NCBI GenBank assembly: GCA_017559445.1
Contig: JAFYSJ010000023.1
Coordinates: forward strand, 34,829 to 98,828
DNA from: Clostridia bacterium
Lineage (GTDB): Bacteria; Bacillota; Clostridia; RGIG7378
Reading direction: 5' to 3'
DNA: 64,000 bases
Below are positions 17,176 to 25,865 of the stretch, in pieces (position 1 is the stretch's first letter; each line of letters starts with the position of its first letter). Under the pieces are notes generated by a model. It searched no databases, was not told where the DNA came from, and was given only the letters and a program-made list of their open reading frames with translations. The translations under genes and the position numbers were made by a program.

Positions 17176-17643
17176 CTAAAAAATCACGGTTCTCTTAACC
17201 TGTTTTACATTTTCAAAATCAAACTCTAAGGTTACATCCTTAACAGAGATTATTAACTTATCTGCTGTCTTAGATACAAGCTTACCCTCATACTTATTCT
17301 TCTTATTAACAGGGGTAACAAGCTTAACCTCTACGTCCTCTCCCTCATATCTCTCATAGTCCCTATCTGTAGTCAAGGGTCTATCAAATCCTGGGGAGCA
17401 AACCTCCAAATTGTATGGTTCATCGGGCATATCAATTGTGTCCAATCCACCATCAAACTCGTGACTCAAATCACCAATTGTGTTCATGTCAACGCCGCCC
17501 TTGCGATCAACGACAATACGATAGTATCTCATGTCGTTCTCTCTACCAGTCTCAACAGCGATCAACTCAACATCGGTGTTAGAAAGCACTGCTGTAACCA
17601 TCTCAGTAATAGCTTCTACAATCTTAGCTCTGCCAAGTGCCAT
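17176..17643 (-). CDS. rimP: Ribosome maturation factor RimP
   Basis: RimP assists 30S assembly. The 155-residue protein matches the family: an N-terminal alpha/beta domain with VELIAVETGRENDMRYYRIVVDRKGGV and the middle signature PYNLEVCSPGFDRPL. The ATG at 17643 follows GGAGG by four bases; the longer frame to 17685 is leader sequence. First gene of the rimP-nusA-ylxR-infB-rbfA-DHH-truB-ribF-queH operon. Confidence 0.93.
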   Translation of the reverse strand: MALGRAKIVEAITEMVTAVLSNTDVELIAVETGRENDMRYYRIVVDRKGGVDMNTIGDLSHEFDGGLDTIDMPDEPYNLEVCSPGFDRPLTTDRDYERYEGEDVEVKLVTPVNKKNKYEGKLVSKTADKLIISVKDVTLEFDFENVKQVKRTVIF

Positions 17644-17665
17644 AAAACCTCCGAAATAATAACGA

Positions 17666-17689
17666 AAGAGTGGCCAAACGACCACTCTT
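17666..17689 (-). promoter_or_regulatory. Leader hairpin of the rimP-nusA operon
   Basis: In the 5' untranslated region AAGAGTGG pairs with CCACTCTT around an eight-base loop, between the promoter and the rimP ribosome binding site. It is not followed by a T-run on the minus strand. It could protect the transcript or be a target for control, but no specific factor can be named. Confidence 0.5.
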
Positions 17690-17715
17690 CCAAAAAATCT
17701 CTAAACAACGCTGTT

Positions 17716-17744
17716 ATATTATCATTGTAAAAGTGGGTTGTCAA
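17716..17744 (-). promoter_or_regulatory. Sigma-A promoter of the rimP operon
   Basis: Minus strand: -35 TTGACA (17739-17744), 17-base spacer, -10 TAATAT (17716-17721). It lies about 73 bases before the rimP start. Confidence 0.8.
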
Positions 17745-17753
17745 TCTTATTAA

Positions 17754-17796
17754 AATTAAACAATAGAGCTCGGCGCATTGCCGAGCTCTATCAATT
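17754..17796 (-). terminator. Rho-independent terminator of pckA
   Basis: Minus strand stem GATAGAGCTCGGC paired with GCCGAGCTCTATT, five-base loop, then TTTAATTTT. It lies between the pckA stop and the rimP promoter. Confidence 0.9.
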
Positions 17797-17818
17797 AGCA
17801 TATTAAGCTGTTGCTAAA

Positions 17819-19423
17819 TTAAGCCTTTGGGCCTGCAGCAACGAGTGCCTTACCAGCATCATTGCCCTCATACTTAGCAAAGTTCTTAACGAATCTGGAT
17901 GCAAGATCCTGAGCCTTTGTCTCCCACTGGGAAGCATCAGCATATGTATCACGAGGATCAAGAATCTTTGTATCAACGCCGTTAAGCTCTGTTGGTACCT
18001 CGAAATCGAAGTGAGGAATCTTCTTTGTAGGAGCGTTGTTGATGTCGCCATTCAAGATTGCGTCGATGATACCACGTGTATCGCGAATGGAGATACGCTT
18101 GCCTGTGCCGTTCCAACCTGTGTTTACAAGGTAAGCCTTAGCGCCGGACTGCTCCATCTTCTTAACGAGCTCCTCAGCATACTTTGTTGGGTGAAGCTCA
18201 AGGAATGCCTGACCGAAGCATGCAGAGAATGTTGGTGTAGGCTCTGTGATGCCGCGCTCTGTACCAGCAAGCTTAGCTGTGAAACCGGAGAGGAAGTAGT
18301 ACTTTGTCTGCTCTGGTGTCAAGATAGAAACTGGAGGAAGAACTCCGAAAGCGTCTGCAGAAAGGAAGATAACGTTCTTAGCTGCAGGTGCAGAAGATAC
18401 AGGAGTTACGATGTTGTTGATGTGGTTGATTGGGTAAGAAACACGTGTGTTCTCTGTAACGCTCTTGTCGTTGAAGTCAATCACACCCTCTGCATCAAGA
18501 GTAACGTTCTCAAGAAGAGCGTTGCGCTTAATTGCATTGAAGATATCTGGCTCAGAATCCTTATCAAGGTTGATAACCTTAGCGTAGCATCCACCCTCGA
18601 AGTTGAATACGCCGTTGTCATCCCATCCGTGCTCGTCATCACCAATAAGAAGACGCTTAGGATCTGTGGAAAGTGTTGTCTTACCTGTACCGGAGAGACC
18701 AAAGAAGATAGCTGTGTTCTCACCGTTCATATCTGTGTTAGCGGAGCAGTGCATGGAAGCAATACCCTTAAGAGGCAAGAAGTAGTTCATCATGGAGAAC
18801 ATACCCTTCTTCATCTCACCGCCGTACCATGTGTTAAGAATAACCTGCTCACGAGATGTAAGGTTGAAAGCAACTGCTGTCTCAGAGTTAAGACCAAGCT
18901 CCTTGTAATTCTCAACCTTTGCCTTAGATGCATTGTAAACAATGAAGTCAGGCTCGAATGTCTCAAGCTCCTCTGCTGTAGGAACGATGAACATGTTCTT
19001 AACGAAGTGTGCCTGCCATGCTACGTTTACGATGAAACGGATAGCCATACGTGTATCCTTGTTTGCGCCGCAGAATGCATCTACAACGAAGAGTCTCTTA
19101 CCAGAAAGCTCCTTAACTGCCAAATCCTTAAGAACGTTCCATGTCTCTGTGGAAATTGGGTGGTTGTCATTCTTGTACTCATCGGATGTCCACCATACTG
19201 TATCCTTGGATGTCTCGTCCATAACGATGTACTTATCCTTAGGGGAACGACCTGTGTAAACACCTGTCATAACGTTAACAGCACCAAGCTCAGAAACCTG
19301 ACCCTTCTCATAGCCCTCAAGCTCAGGCTTTGTCTCTTCTACGAACAATGTCTCGTAGGAAGGATTATGTACAATCTCTGTTGTGCCGCAAATACCATAC
19401 TTGTTAAGATTAAGTTCTGCCAT
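17819..19423 (-). CDS. pckA: Phosphoenolpyruvate carboxykinase (ATP)
   Basis: PckA interconverts oxaloacetate plus ATP with PEP plus CO2; in fermenters it often runs toward oxaloacetate, feeding succinate formation and conserving ATP. The 534-residue protein shows the ATP-type signature: [28 protein letters not shown] (kinase loops, near 245-272), the [12 protein letters not shown] region near 57 and the [16 protein letters not shown] motif near 375. Full normal length, ATG with AGAGG upstream. It is monocistronic, with its own promoter, structured leader and terminator. Confidence 0.97.
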   Translation of the reverse strand: MAELNLNKYGICGTTEIVHNPSYETLFVEETKPELEGYEKGQVSELGAVNVMTGVYTGRSPKDKYIVMDETSKDTVWWTSDEYKNDNHPISTETWNVLKDLAVKELSGKRLFVVDAFCGANKDTRMAIRFIVNVAWQAHFVKNMFIVPTAEELETFEPDFIVYNASKAKVENYKELGLNSETAVAFNLTSREQVILNTWYGGEMKKGMFSMMNYFLPLKGIASMHCSANTDMNGENTAIFFGLSGTGKTTLSTDPKRLLIGDDEHGWDDNGVFNFEGGCYAKVINLDKDSEPDIFNAIKRNALLENVTLDAEGVIDFNDKSVTENTRVSYPINHINNIVTPVSSAPAAKNVIFLSADAFGVLPPVSILTPEQTKYYFLSGFTAKLAGTERGITEPTPTFSACFGQAFLELHPTKYAEELVKKMEQSGAKAYLVNTGWNGTGKRISIRDTRGIIDAILNGDINNAPTKKIPHFDFEVPTELNGVDTKILDPRDTYADASQWETKAQDLASRFVKNFAKYEGNDAGKALVAAGPKA

Positions 19424-19452
19424 TTTGTATATAACCTCTTTCTAAAAATATA

Positions 19453-19488
19453 ATGCCTGCCATAGGCAGACATATTGCTAACATCTGC
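19453..19488 (-). promoter_or_regulatory. pckA leader with two mutually exclusive hairpins
   Basis: On the minus strand ATGTCTGCC pairs with GGCAGGCAT around TAT and is followed by TATATTTTT, so it resembles a terminator. The same TCTGC can instead pair with an upstream GCAGA (plus 19484-19488), which would open the first hairpin. Both are seen directly; a switch between them is inference. Confidence 0.45.
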
Positions 19489-19521
19489 ACGTTGGCCCTA
19501 CTATCTCACGATAGCATCCAA

Positions 19522-19550
19522 ATAATACACTAATTGTCATCTAAAAGCAA
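19522..19550 (-). promoter_or_regulatory. Promoter of pckA
   Basis: Minus strand: -35 TTGCTT (19545-19550), 17-base spacer, -10 TATTAT (19522-19527), leaving a leader of about 90 bases before the ATG. Confidence 0.6.
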
Positions 19551-19562
19551 TATCCATTAACA

Positions 19563-19590
19563 TAAAAAAGGCCCGGTTAAAACCGGACCA
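19563..19590 (-). terminator. Terminator of the nucleoside ABC transporter operon
   Basis: Minus strand GGTCCGGTT pairs with AACCGGGCC (one G-T pair), followed by six T, 19 bases beyond the last permease gene. Confidence 0.9.
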
Positions 19591-19608
19591 ATTTTGTATA
19601 AAATCACA

Positions 19609-20568
19609 TTATCTCTGGCCTTTTTCAAAGGGTATTCCCTCCGCCTTAGGAGCACGAGAAGATTTAGATGTAAATGCCAATACCAAAAGTGAAATAATGT
19701 ATGGCAACATATTATAAACGTTACTTGGAATGTTGAGCTCCATGAGAAGTGGGAATGCTGTATAAACGTTAGAAAGTGCCCTGAACAAACCAAAAATAAT
19801 GGCTGCTCCAGCAATCTTCCATGGCTTCCATTCACCAAAGATCATAACTGCCAATGCCAAGAAACCTGCACCAGCTACTCCATACTTAAAGTCCCAGCTT
19901 GAGTTAGCAGATGCAATGTATACAAGTCCACCGATACCGCCCAATACACCGGAGATCATAACACCAGAGTATCTCATCTTAGCAACGTTAACACCTGCTG
20001 CGTCTGCTGCCTGTGGATGCTCACCGCATGCGTAAAGTCTAAGACCGAACTTTGTCTTATAAAGAATAACTGCAGAAACGATTAATGCAACAATTGTAAT
20101 TACAAAGAACCAGTTAAATTCGAAGAATGACTTTTCTCCAAGGTTCCATCTTACGATAAAGGCTTCATGTTCTTCTATATATCTTACAATAGCAGAAACG
20201 TTATCACCGTGAGATGCAGTTGTGTTAATAGCCTTTACTACAACAGCTGCAACTGCTGTGGCCAAAATATTCATAGCAGTTCCAACCAAAGTCTGGTCTG
20301 CCTTAAAGTTAATGGCCGCAACGGACAATAACATTGAGAACGCAAGTCCTGCCAAGGCCGCCATCAGAACTGTCAGCACCACAATCAAAAATGGTGATAC
20401 ACCTTCTGGCATATACATCATGGTAAGAGCTCCTCCAAGAGCACCGATAACCATGATACCCTCAAGACCAATGTTAATAACACCACTATGTTCTGAGAAC
20501 ATACCACCAAGGGCTACCAAAATAAGGCAAGAAGCATAGATTAAAGTATACTGAATCAATAAAATCAT
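19609..20568 (-). CDS. Nucleoside ABC transporter permease, NupQ-like
   Basis: A 319-residue inner-membrane permease of the BPD_transp_2 family with eight to nine hydrophobic segments and the family motif EHSGVINIGLEGIMVIGALGGA near residue 25. It resembles YufQ/NupQ of the BmpA-dependent guanosine/nucleoside importer. Its ATG overlaps the end of the partner permease gene by four bases. It is the last gene of a lipoprotein-ATPase-permease-permease operon. Confidence 0.9.
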   Translation of the reverse strand: MILLIQYTLIYASCLILVALGGMFSEHSGVINIGLEGIMVIGALGGALTMMYMPEGVSPFLIVVLTVLMAALAGLAFSMLLSVAAINFKADQTLVGTAMNILATAVAAVVVKAINTTASHGDNVSAIVRYIEEHEAFIVRWNLGEKSFFEFNWFFVITIVALIVSAVILYKTKFGLRLYACGEHPQAADAAGVNVAKMRYSGVMISGVLGGIGGLVYIASANSSWDFKYGVAGAGFLALAVMIFGEWKPWKIAGAAIIFGLFRALSNVYTAFPLLMELNIPSNVYNMLPYIISLLVLAFTSKSSRAPKAEGIPFEKGQR

Positions 20569-21671
20569 TGCTTTTCTCCCCTTTCTGCCTTACGTTCCTT
20601 GAGACGTTTAAGAACCATCCTAACAATCATTGTGAATGCGCTGAAATAAATAATAATAGCAACAATCAAACCTGAAATATCAGAACTATAAACGTTAAGG
20701 TCAATCATAGTTCCGCCAATGGAAATATGCTTAATGAAATAAGATGAGAAAATAACACCAATTGGGTTAAGTCCACCTAAGAAAGCAGCTACAATTCCGT
20801 CAAATCCCATGGCTGGCAATGAAGATGCAGATGTTTCCCACTGTTCAATACCAGTCAAATAATAAAGACCAGCACCAAGACCTGCCAAAGCACCAGAAAT
20901 AGCCAATGTCAAAATGATATTTCTGTAATCATTCATACCACTGTATTTAGCTGCATGCTTGTTTCCACCAGTTGCCTTAAGCTCGTAACCAAAAACTGTC
21001 TTATTCAGTACAATGTTAATGATAATTGCAACTATGATTGCCACAAAGATAGATGGTCCAAAGTACTCGTTATTAAGAACCTTATCAAGTCCAAGAGTTG
21101 GAATCATACCCTGTTTTGCGTAATTATGAAGCTGAAGTGTACCTGGGCTAACAGTTTCTTTAGTCAAGTCATTGTTAAGCCAAATGTTAACAATATACAA
21201 AGAAATCCAGTTAAGCATGATGCCTGAAATAACTTCGTTAACATTAAATACTGACTTAAGGAATCCAGCTATAGCACCCCAAACCATACCACCTACAACT
21301 GCAAACAAAAGGCAAAGGTACCAGGGCCAATCCCAAGCAAGAGCAGCCCACATGCAGCATCCAATACCGATTGTGTACTGTCCGGCAACACCAATATTAA
21401 ACATACCAACCTTGTAAGCAAAAGTTACTGCCAAGGAAGTCATGATCAATGGAGCTGTTCTAACTAAAGTACCACCAATATTCTTGAGAATAAGGTTTGG
21501 TCTAGTGAAATTAAGGTAGTTCTTAAGGATAGTTAAAATAGCCTTAGGAGCACCTGCTGGATTAATACAAAGTAAAACGATAAATCCAACAACTAAACCT
21601 GCAATAATTGCTACTACAGATGCAAGAAATGTCTGCATTCCTGGAGAATCAAGTTTGAATTTTTTCTTCAT
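20565..21671 (-). CDS. Nucleoside ABC transporter permease, NupP-like
   Basis: A 368-residue BPD_transp_2 permease with about nine membrane segments, including KVGMFNIGVAGQYTIGIG near residue 88, typical of YufP/NupP. It starts one base from the stop of the ATPase gene and overlaps the next permease. The two permeases together form the membrane channel of the importer. Confidence 0.9.
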   Translation of the reverse strand: MKKKFKLDSPGMQTFLASVVAIIAGLVVGFIVLLCINPAGAPKAILTILKNYLNFTRPNLILKNIGGTLVRTAPLIMTSLAVTFAYKVGMFNIGVAGQYTIGIGCCMWAALAWDWPWYLCLLFAVVGGMVWGAIAGFLKSVFNVNEVISGIMLNWISLYIVNIWLNNDLTKETVSPGTLQLHNYAKQGMIPTLGLDKVLNNEYFGPSIFVAIIVAIIINIVLNKTVFGYELKATGGNKHAAKYSGMNDYRNIILTLAISGALAGLGAGLYYLTGIEQWETSASSLPAMGFDGIVAAFLGGLNPIGVIFSSYFIKHISIGGTMIDLNVYSSDISGLIVAIIIYFSAFTMIVRMVLKRLKERKAERGEKQ

Positions 21672-23215
21672 TATTTCTCTCCTCCATTCATATCATCTCT
21701 CTTTGCACCTGCCATGTAGAGGCCGAGTTCCTGTACAGAACATGTCTTAGGATTAAGTTCTCCTACGATTTCGCCTTCGAACATAACAAGGATTCTATCA
21801 GCAACAGACATAACCTCATCAAGTTCGAGAGAAACAAGCAATACTGCTTTGCCTGAGTCACGCTGTGCAACAAGCTGTCTATGAACCTGCTCAATGGCAC
21901 CTACGTCAAGACCTCTTGTTGGCTGTACTGAAATAAGAAGTTCTGTATCTCTATCGATTTCTCTAGCAATAATAGCCTTCTGCTGGTTACCACCAGACAT
22001 GGATCTAGCTGTAGTAATGGAACCCTGACCAGATCTAATGTCATACTGATCAATCAATTTCTCAGAATAATGGCGAACTTCATTGAACTTAATAAAACCA
22101 TTCTTTTGGAATTCAGGCTCAAAATATGTCTGCAAAACAAGGTTCTGTTCCAAACTGTAATCAAGAACAAGACCATGCTTATGTCTATCCTCTGGAATAT
22201 GGCTAATACCTGCCAAGTTTCTCTTACGGATTGACTGCTTAGAAAGCTCAACACCATTCATCTTAATGCTGCCGGAAACAATTGGCTCTAAGCCTGACAA
22301 TGCATACACAAGTTCTGTCTGTCCATTGCCATCAATACCTGCAATACAGAGAATTTCACCCTTATGAACATCAAAGGATACATTCTTAACAGCATTATTC
22401 TTGTGTTGCTTAGATGCTACTACCATGTTCTTAACACTAAGAACCACATCGCCTGGAACAGCATCTGACTTCTCTACCTGAAGCTGAACCTTACGTCCAA
22501 CCATCATCTCAGAAAGTTCCTCTGCTGTTGCATCCTTAACATCTACTGTACCAATATACTTGCCCTTGCGGAGAACTGTACATCTATCAGCTACTGCCAA
22601 AATTTCATTAAGCTTGTGAGTGATGAACAAAATAGCCTTACCCTCGTTGGCAAACTCTCTCATGATGATCATAAGCTCATCAATTTCCTGAGGTGTCAGA
22701 ACCGCAGTAGGCTCGTCAAATATCAAAATATCGTTATCGCGGTAAAGCATCTTAAGGATCTCTACACGCTGTTGCATTCCAACTGTAATATTTTCGATCT
22801 TAGCATCAGGATTAACGCTAAGATGATACTTTTCAGAAAGAGCCATAACTTTACGTCTAGCTTCTTTCTTAGTAATTAAACCAAATTTTGTTGGCTCTAC
22901 GCCTAAAATAATATTGTCGAGCACAGAAAAACACTCCACCAACTTAAAGTGCTGGTGAACCATTCCAATTCCAAGTGCTGTGGCATCATTAGGGTTATTA
23001 ATCTTAACCTCTTTGCCATCTTTTAAAATCTTACCTTCTTCTGGCTGATAAAGTCCAAACAAAACACTCATAAGAGTAGATTTACCTGCACCATTTTCAC
23101 CCAAAAGCGCATGAATCTCTCCCTTGCGAAGACCAAGAGAAATATCATCATTAGCAACAATACCTGGGAAAACCTTAGTAATATGTTGCATTTCAATTAC
23201 GAACTTATCGTTCAT
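21671..23215 (-). CDS. Nucleoside ABC transporter ATPase, NupO-like (two domains)
   Basis: A 514-residue protein with two ABC domains in tandem. The first has LGENGAGKSTLMSVLFG (Walker A), ITVGMQQRVEILK (signature variant) and ILIFDEPTAVL (Walker B). The second has CIAGIDGNGQTELVYALSG with a non-standard P-loop, ARSMSGGNQQKAIIAREI and LLISVQPTRGLDVGA. This asymmetry is normal for the YufO/sugar importer family. The ATG at 23215 (MNDKFVIEM) is preceded by GGGGG. Confidence 0.92.
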   Translation of the reverse strand: MNDKFVIEMQHITKVFPGIVANDDISLGLRKGEIHALLGENGAGKSTLMSVLFGLYQPEEGKILKDGKEVKINNPNDATALGIGMVHQHFKLVECFSVLDNIILGVEPTKFGLITKKEARRKVMALSEKYHLSVNPDAKIENITVGMQQRVEILKMLYRDNDILIFDEPTAVLTPQEIDELMIIMREFANEGKAILFITHKLNEILAVADRCTVLRKGKYIGTVDVKDATAEELSEMMVGRKVQLQVEKSDAVPGDVVLSVKNMVVASKQHKNNAVKNVSFDVHKGEILCIAGIDGNGQTELVYALSGLEPIVSGSIKMNGVELSKQSIRKRNLAGISHIPEDRHKHGLVLDYSLEQNLVLQTYFEPEFQKNGFIKFNEVRHYSEKLIDQYDIRSGQGSITTARSMSGGNQQKAIIAREIDRDTELLISVQPTRGLDVGAIEQVHRQLVAQRDSGKAVLLVSLELDEVMSVADRILVMFEGEIVGELNPKTCSVQELGLYMAGAKRDDMNGGEK

Positions 23216-23233
23216 TTTGCCCCCAAAAAGTGC

Positions 23234-23260
23234 GAGGGACGACCACATAGGCCGTCCCTC
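23234..23260 (-). terminator. Intercistronic hairpin between the binding lipoprotein and the ATPase
   Basis: Minus strand GAGGGACG pairs with CGTCCCTC (inner CC/GG), followed by GCACTTTTTG. Such partial terminators commonly keep expression of the binding protein above that of the transporter. Confidence 0.65.
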
Positions 23261-23296
23261 TGTTAGTTAGTCTAATTAATCAATCTAAACGGCAGA

Positions 23297-24469
23297 TTAC
23301 TTAATATTTCCGAGGTAGTTAACAGTAGTTCTAGAACCAACTGTAGGCTCCTTAGTTACGTCTGGAGAAACTGTAACTGTTCCATCAAACATAGCCTTTA
23401 CAAGTGCCTTGTAATCTTCCTGTGTATAATCTGCATCCCACAATGTTGTGTTGTAAGGAATCTGAACGTAGTTAGCTTCTGGATCTGTGCCGGAAACGAG
23501 ACCAAGGTTAACGATCTTACCCTTATAATCATCCCACTTACCATCTGCAATAGCGTTGAGTAACAACTTAACTGTTGGCTGGAGACCCTTCATAGCGGAT
23601 GTAATTGTCATACCCTCGCCATAGAGACCATCGATAATAGCCTTCTGGTCAACGTCAACACCGATAACCTTACCACCTGTCTTCTTAGCAGACTCTGCTG
23701 CAGATGTGTAAATACCACCGCCGCAAGCGAATACTACTTCAACACCAAGGTTCTGATACCAGTTGTCTGTGTAAGCTGTGATAACGTCATCACCATAGAA
23801 CTGGTTACCATATGCGTACTCAATCTTAATATCAACACCAAGCTGCTCAGCTGCGTAGTTAGCGCCCTGAACGAAACCATAACCGAAACGAATAACTGCT
23901 GGAACTGCCATGCCGCCCAAGAAACCAAGGTGCTTGTAACCCTGCTCTACTGCGAATACACCAGCCATGAAGCCAGAAAGCTCTTCCTGGTAAACTGCGC
24001 AGAATACGTTGGACTTAAGATACTTTGTAATATCATAATCATCTGGGTTCCATGTGTAGGACTCACCAATAGCCTCAGAAAGGATATCACCAGCTGCTAC
24101 GTCAAGAGCAACGAACTTAACGTCTGGATAATCATCCTGAACCTTAACGATAGTGCCTGCAAATGCATAACCTGGGAGAACGATAACGTTGTAACCCTCG
24201 TTAATTGCCTGCTCTACGGAAGCAACACGTGCGTCTGTGTTATTGTCTGCTGGCTTGAAGTACTTAAAATCAACTTCGTTAGCCTCACACCACTCCTTAC
24301 ATGCCTCATATGTAGACTGGTTGAAGGACTGGTCTGTGATATCGCCATAGTCTGTAACCATAGCAACCTTCATATCAGCTGTTCCATTATCGCCACCGCA
24401 AGCTGTGAATACTGCAAGAGTAGACATAACCAAAGCAAGTGCAAGAACCAATGATAAAATCTTCTTCAT
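23297..24469 (-). CDS. BMP-family nucleoside-binding lipoprotein
   Basis: The substrate-binding component of the adjacent ABC importer. A signal peptide ends in STLAVFTACGGD (lipidated Cys near residue 24), followed by the Bmp fold: DYGDITDQSFNQSTYEACKEWC near 40, PGYAFAGTIVKVQDDYPDVKFVALD and GGKVIGVDVDQKAII near 265. Family members bind purine nucleosides. The ATG at 24469 has AAGGAG nine bases upstream. First gene of the operon, with a clear promoter. Confidence 0.92.
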   Translation of the reverse strand: MKKILSLVLALALVMSTLAVFTACGGDNGTADMKVAMVTDYGDITDQSFNQSTYEACKEWCEANEVDFKYFKPADNNTDARVASVEQAINEGYNVIVLPGYAFAGTIVKVQDDYPDVKFVALDVAAGDILSEAIGESYTWNPDDYDITKYLKSNVFCAVYQEELSGFMAGVFAVEQGYKHLGFLGGMAVPAVIRFGYGFVQGANYAAEQLGVDIKIEYAYGNQFYGDDVITAYTDNWYQNLGVEVVFACGGGIYTSAAESAKKTGGKVIGVDVDQKAIIDGLYGEGMTITSAMKGLQPTVKLLLNAIADGKWDDYKGKIVNLGLVSGTDPEANYVQIPYNTTLWDADYTQEDYKALVKAMFDGTVTVSPDVTKEPTVGSRTTVNYLGNIK

Positions 24470-24494
24470 ATTGTTCACTCCTTAATATATTTAT

Positions 24495-24554
24495 AGGGCG
24501 TAACTATAAAAATAGTTACGCCCTAACTGTACTCCATTGTGAATTCTTTGTCAA
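24495..24554 (-). promoter_or_regulatory. Promoter and leader hairpin of the nucleoside transporter operon
   Basis: Minus strand -35 TTGACA (24549-24554), 17-base spacer, -10 TACAGT (24526-24531). Directly downstream GGGCGTAACTA pairs with TAGTTACGCCC (24496-24523). No T-run follows the hairpin; it may stabilise the mRNA 5' end or act as an operator. Confidence 0.65.
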
Positions 24555-24598
24555 TAAACACTAAATATTATGAGACCATATTAACATTTTTTATCATT

Positions 24599-25030
24599 TT
24601 AGCACATGTGAGAGTTATCAAATCCATAAGGGAGCAACTCCTTAAGCAAAAACTCATCGTATGTGTCTGGTTTTATTACGATAATTACAAACTTTTCGGG
24701 ATCACAGAACTCCTGCATTACCTGTCTGCACACACCGCAAGGAGGAAATGCATCTGCAATTACTCCGCCTTTGCCTCCGCAAACTGCAATTGCTGTAAAT
24801 TCCTTTATGCCAGAGCTAACTGCCTTAAAGAAAGCTACTCTCTCTGCACAACATGTAGGTGAATATGCGGCATTTTCGATATTACAACCTGTAATTATAG
24901 TTCCTTCCTTTGCAAGAAGAGCTGCTCCTACTGTGTATCCTGAATAAGGAACATATGCCTTAGTCATAGCAACCTTTGCCTCTGCAATAAGTTGGTCTAC
25001 AATCTTAGAATCAATCAAATTTCTAGCCAT
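24599..25030 (-). CDS. cdd: Cytidine deaminase
   Basis: Deaminates cytidine and deoxycytidine to the uridine forms in pyrimidine salvage. The 143-residue tetramer-type enzyme shows GCNIENAAYSPTCCAERVAFFKAV (catalytic Glu, zinc Cys) and FPPCGVCRQVMQEF (two zinc Cys). The start ATG at 25030 follows AAGGAG and overlaps the tdk stop by eight bases; the longer reading frame upstream belongs to tdk sequence. Sits logically next to thymidine kinase and upstream of a nucleoside importer. Confidence 0.95.
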   Translation of the reverse strand: MARNLIDSKIVDQLIAEAKVAMTKAYVPYSGYTVGAALLAKEGTIITGCNIENAAYSPTCCAERVAFFKAVSSGIKEFTAIAVCGGKGGVIADAFPPCGVCRQVMQEFCDPEKFVIIVIKPDTYDEFLLKELLPYGFDNSHMC

Positions 25031-25598
25031 TATTCTGCTCCTTAATCTTTCGTGTCCAACATCTATGGCACATAGCCACATATTGGTCATTACCGCCCAA
25101 CAAAATCTGGTCACCATCTGTTATGATGCGTCCATTTCCATCGATTCTAGCATTAACTATTGCCTTAGAACCACATTCACACATGGTCTTAATCTCCTCT
25201 ATTGCATCTGCAACCTCAAGGAGTCTATGGCTTCCTGGGAATGTCTTTGTTCTAAAGTCTGTTCTAAGCCCAAAGCACAAAACAGCTATGTTCTTTTCGT
25301 CAACAATAAGTCTAAGCTGATCAATCTGCTCAGGAGTAAAGAACTGTGCCTCGTCAGCAATAACTACGTCAGCTTGTCCATGGGCAATATATGCTTCATA
25401 AATATCGTCATTAGGTTCGATTACATGAACATCTGCAGCTAAACCAATTCTAGATTTAACTTGCGCATCTCTCTTATCAATAGAAGGCTTAATAAGCCAT
25501 ACAGACATTCCACGTTCCTCGTAGTTAAACTTGGTAATCAATGCCTGCGCAGATTTAGATGAGCCCATTGCTCCATACTTAAAATAAAGTTTAGCCAT
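25023..25598 (-). CDS. tdk: Thymidine kinase (type II)
   Basis: Phosphorylates thymidine to dTMP. The 191-residue protein has the P-loop YGAMGSSKSAQALITKFNY (residues 8-26), VVIADEAQFF (catalytic Glu, near 96), the lasso zinc knuckle with MCECGSKA and the late CHRCW. This is the tetrameric, zinc-containing Firmicute/human TK1 type. GGAGAG precedes the ATG. Overlaps cdd, forming a salvage pair. Confidence 0.94.
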   Translation of the reverse strand: MAKLYFKYGAMGSSKSAQALITKFNYEERGMSVWLIKPSIDKRDAQVKSRIGLAADVHVIEPNDDIYEAYIAHGQADVVIADEAQFFTPEQIDQLRLIVDEKNIAVLCFGLRTDFRTKTFPGSHRLLEVADAIEEIKTMCECGSKAIVNARIDGNGRIITDGDQILLGGNDQYVAMCHRCWTRKIKEQNNG

Positions 25599-25617
25599 AA
25601 AAACTCTCCATTTTTTT

Positions 25618-25864
25618 AGTGTTTAGTGTTTGGTGTTTATCCATTACTTTGGAACGACCCAAAGTAATCAAAAGTCGCCCGCTACTTCCGAAGCGCGGGA
25701 GGCACGGTTCGCAAAGCTTTGCTTTGCAGTGTTTAGTGATTGTCACTATGTTCCAATGGTCGATTTTGCATAGGAACATGTTTCCTTCGTTAACCACTAA
25801 CCACTAGCAACACAGTTGCGTATACTAGCGCAGCGGCTCACTAACGAGCCTTGCTCGTGGTTCA
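25618..25864. repeat. Repeat-rich intergenic region between the protease gene and tdk
   Basis: No gene is seen here. From left to right it holds three 7-bp heptads (25618-25638), a perfect palindrome ATTACTTTGG-aacgac-CCAAAGTAAT (25643-25668), a CCCGC/GCGGG hairpin, GCAAAGC-ttt-GCTTTGC (near 25708-25726), two ACCACTA heptads (25792-25805) and a three-unit micro-hairpin array (25803-25864) of the type also seen at 3705-3828 but inverted. It is probably a nest of interspersed repeats. Confidence 0.65.
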
Positions 25865-25865
25865 C

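Noticed and set aside
18011..19453. 480-residue plus-strand frame opposite pckA
   Set aside because: Antisense shadow of a highly conserved gene; no start signals and Cys-rich unnatural composition.
24599..25117. Longer cdd start at 25117
   Set aside because: The extra 29 residues are an alternative frame of tdk; AAGGAG directs the ATG at 25030.
25591..25797. 68-residue minus-strand frame before tdk
   Set aside because: Formed from interspersed palindromic repeats; no ribosome binding site or conservation to judge.
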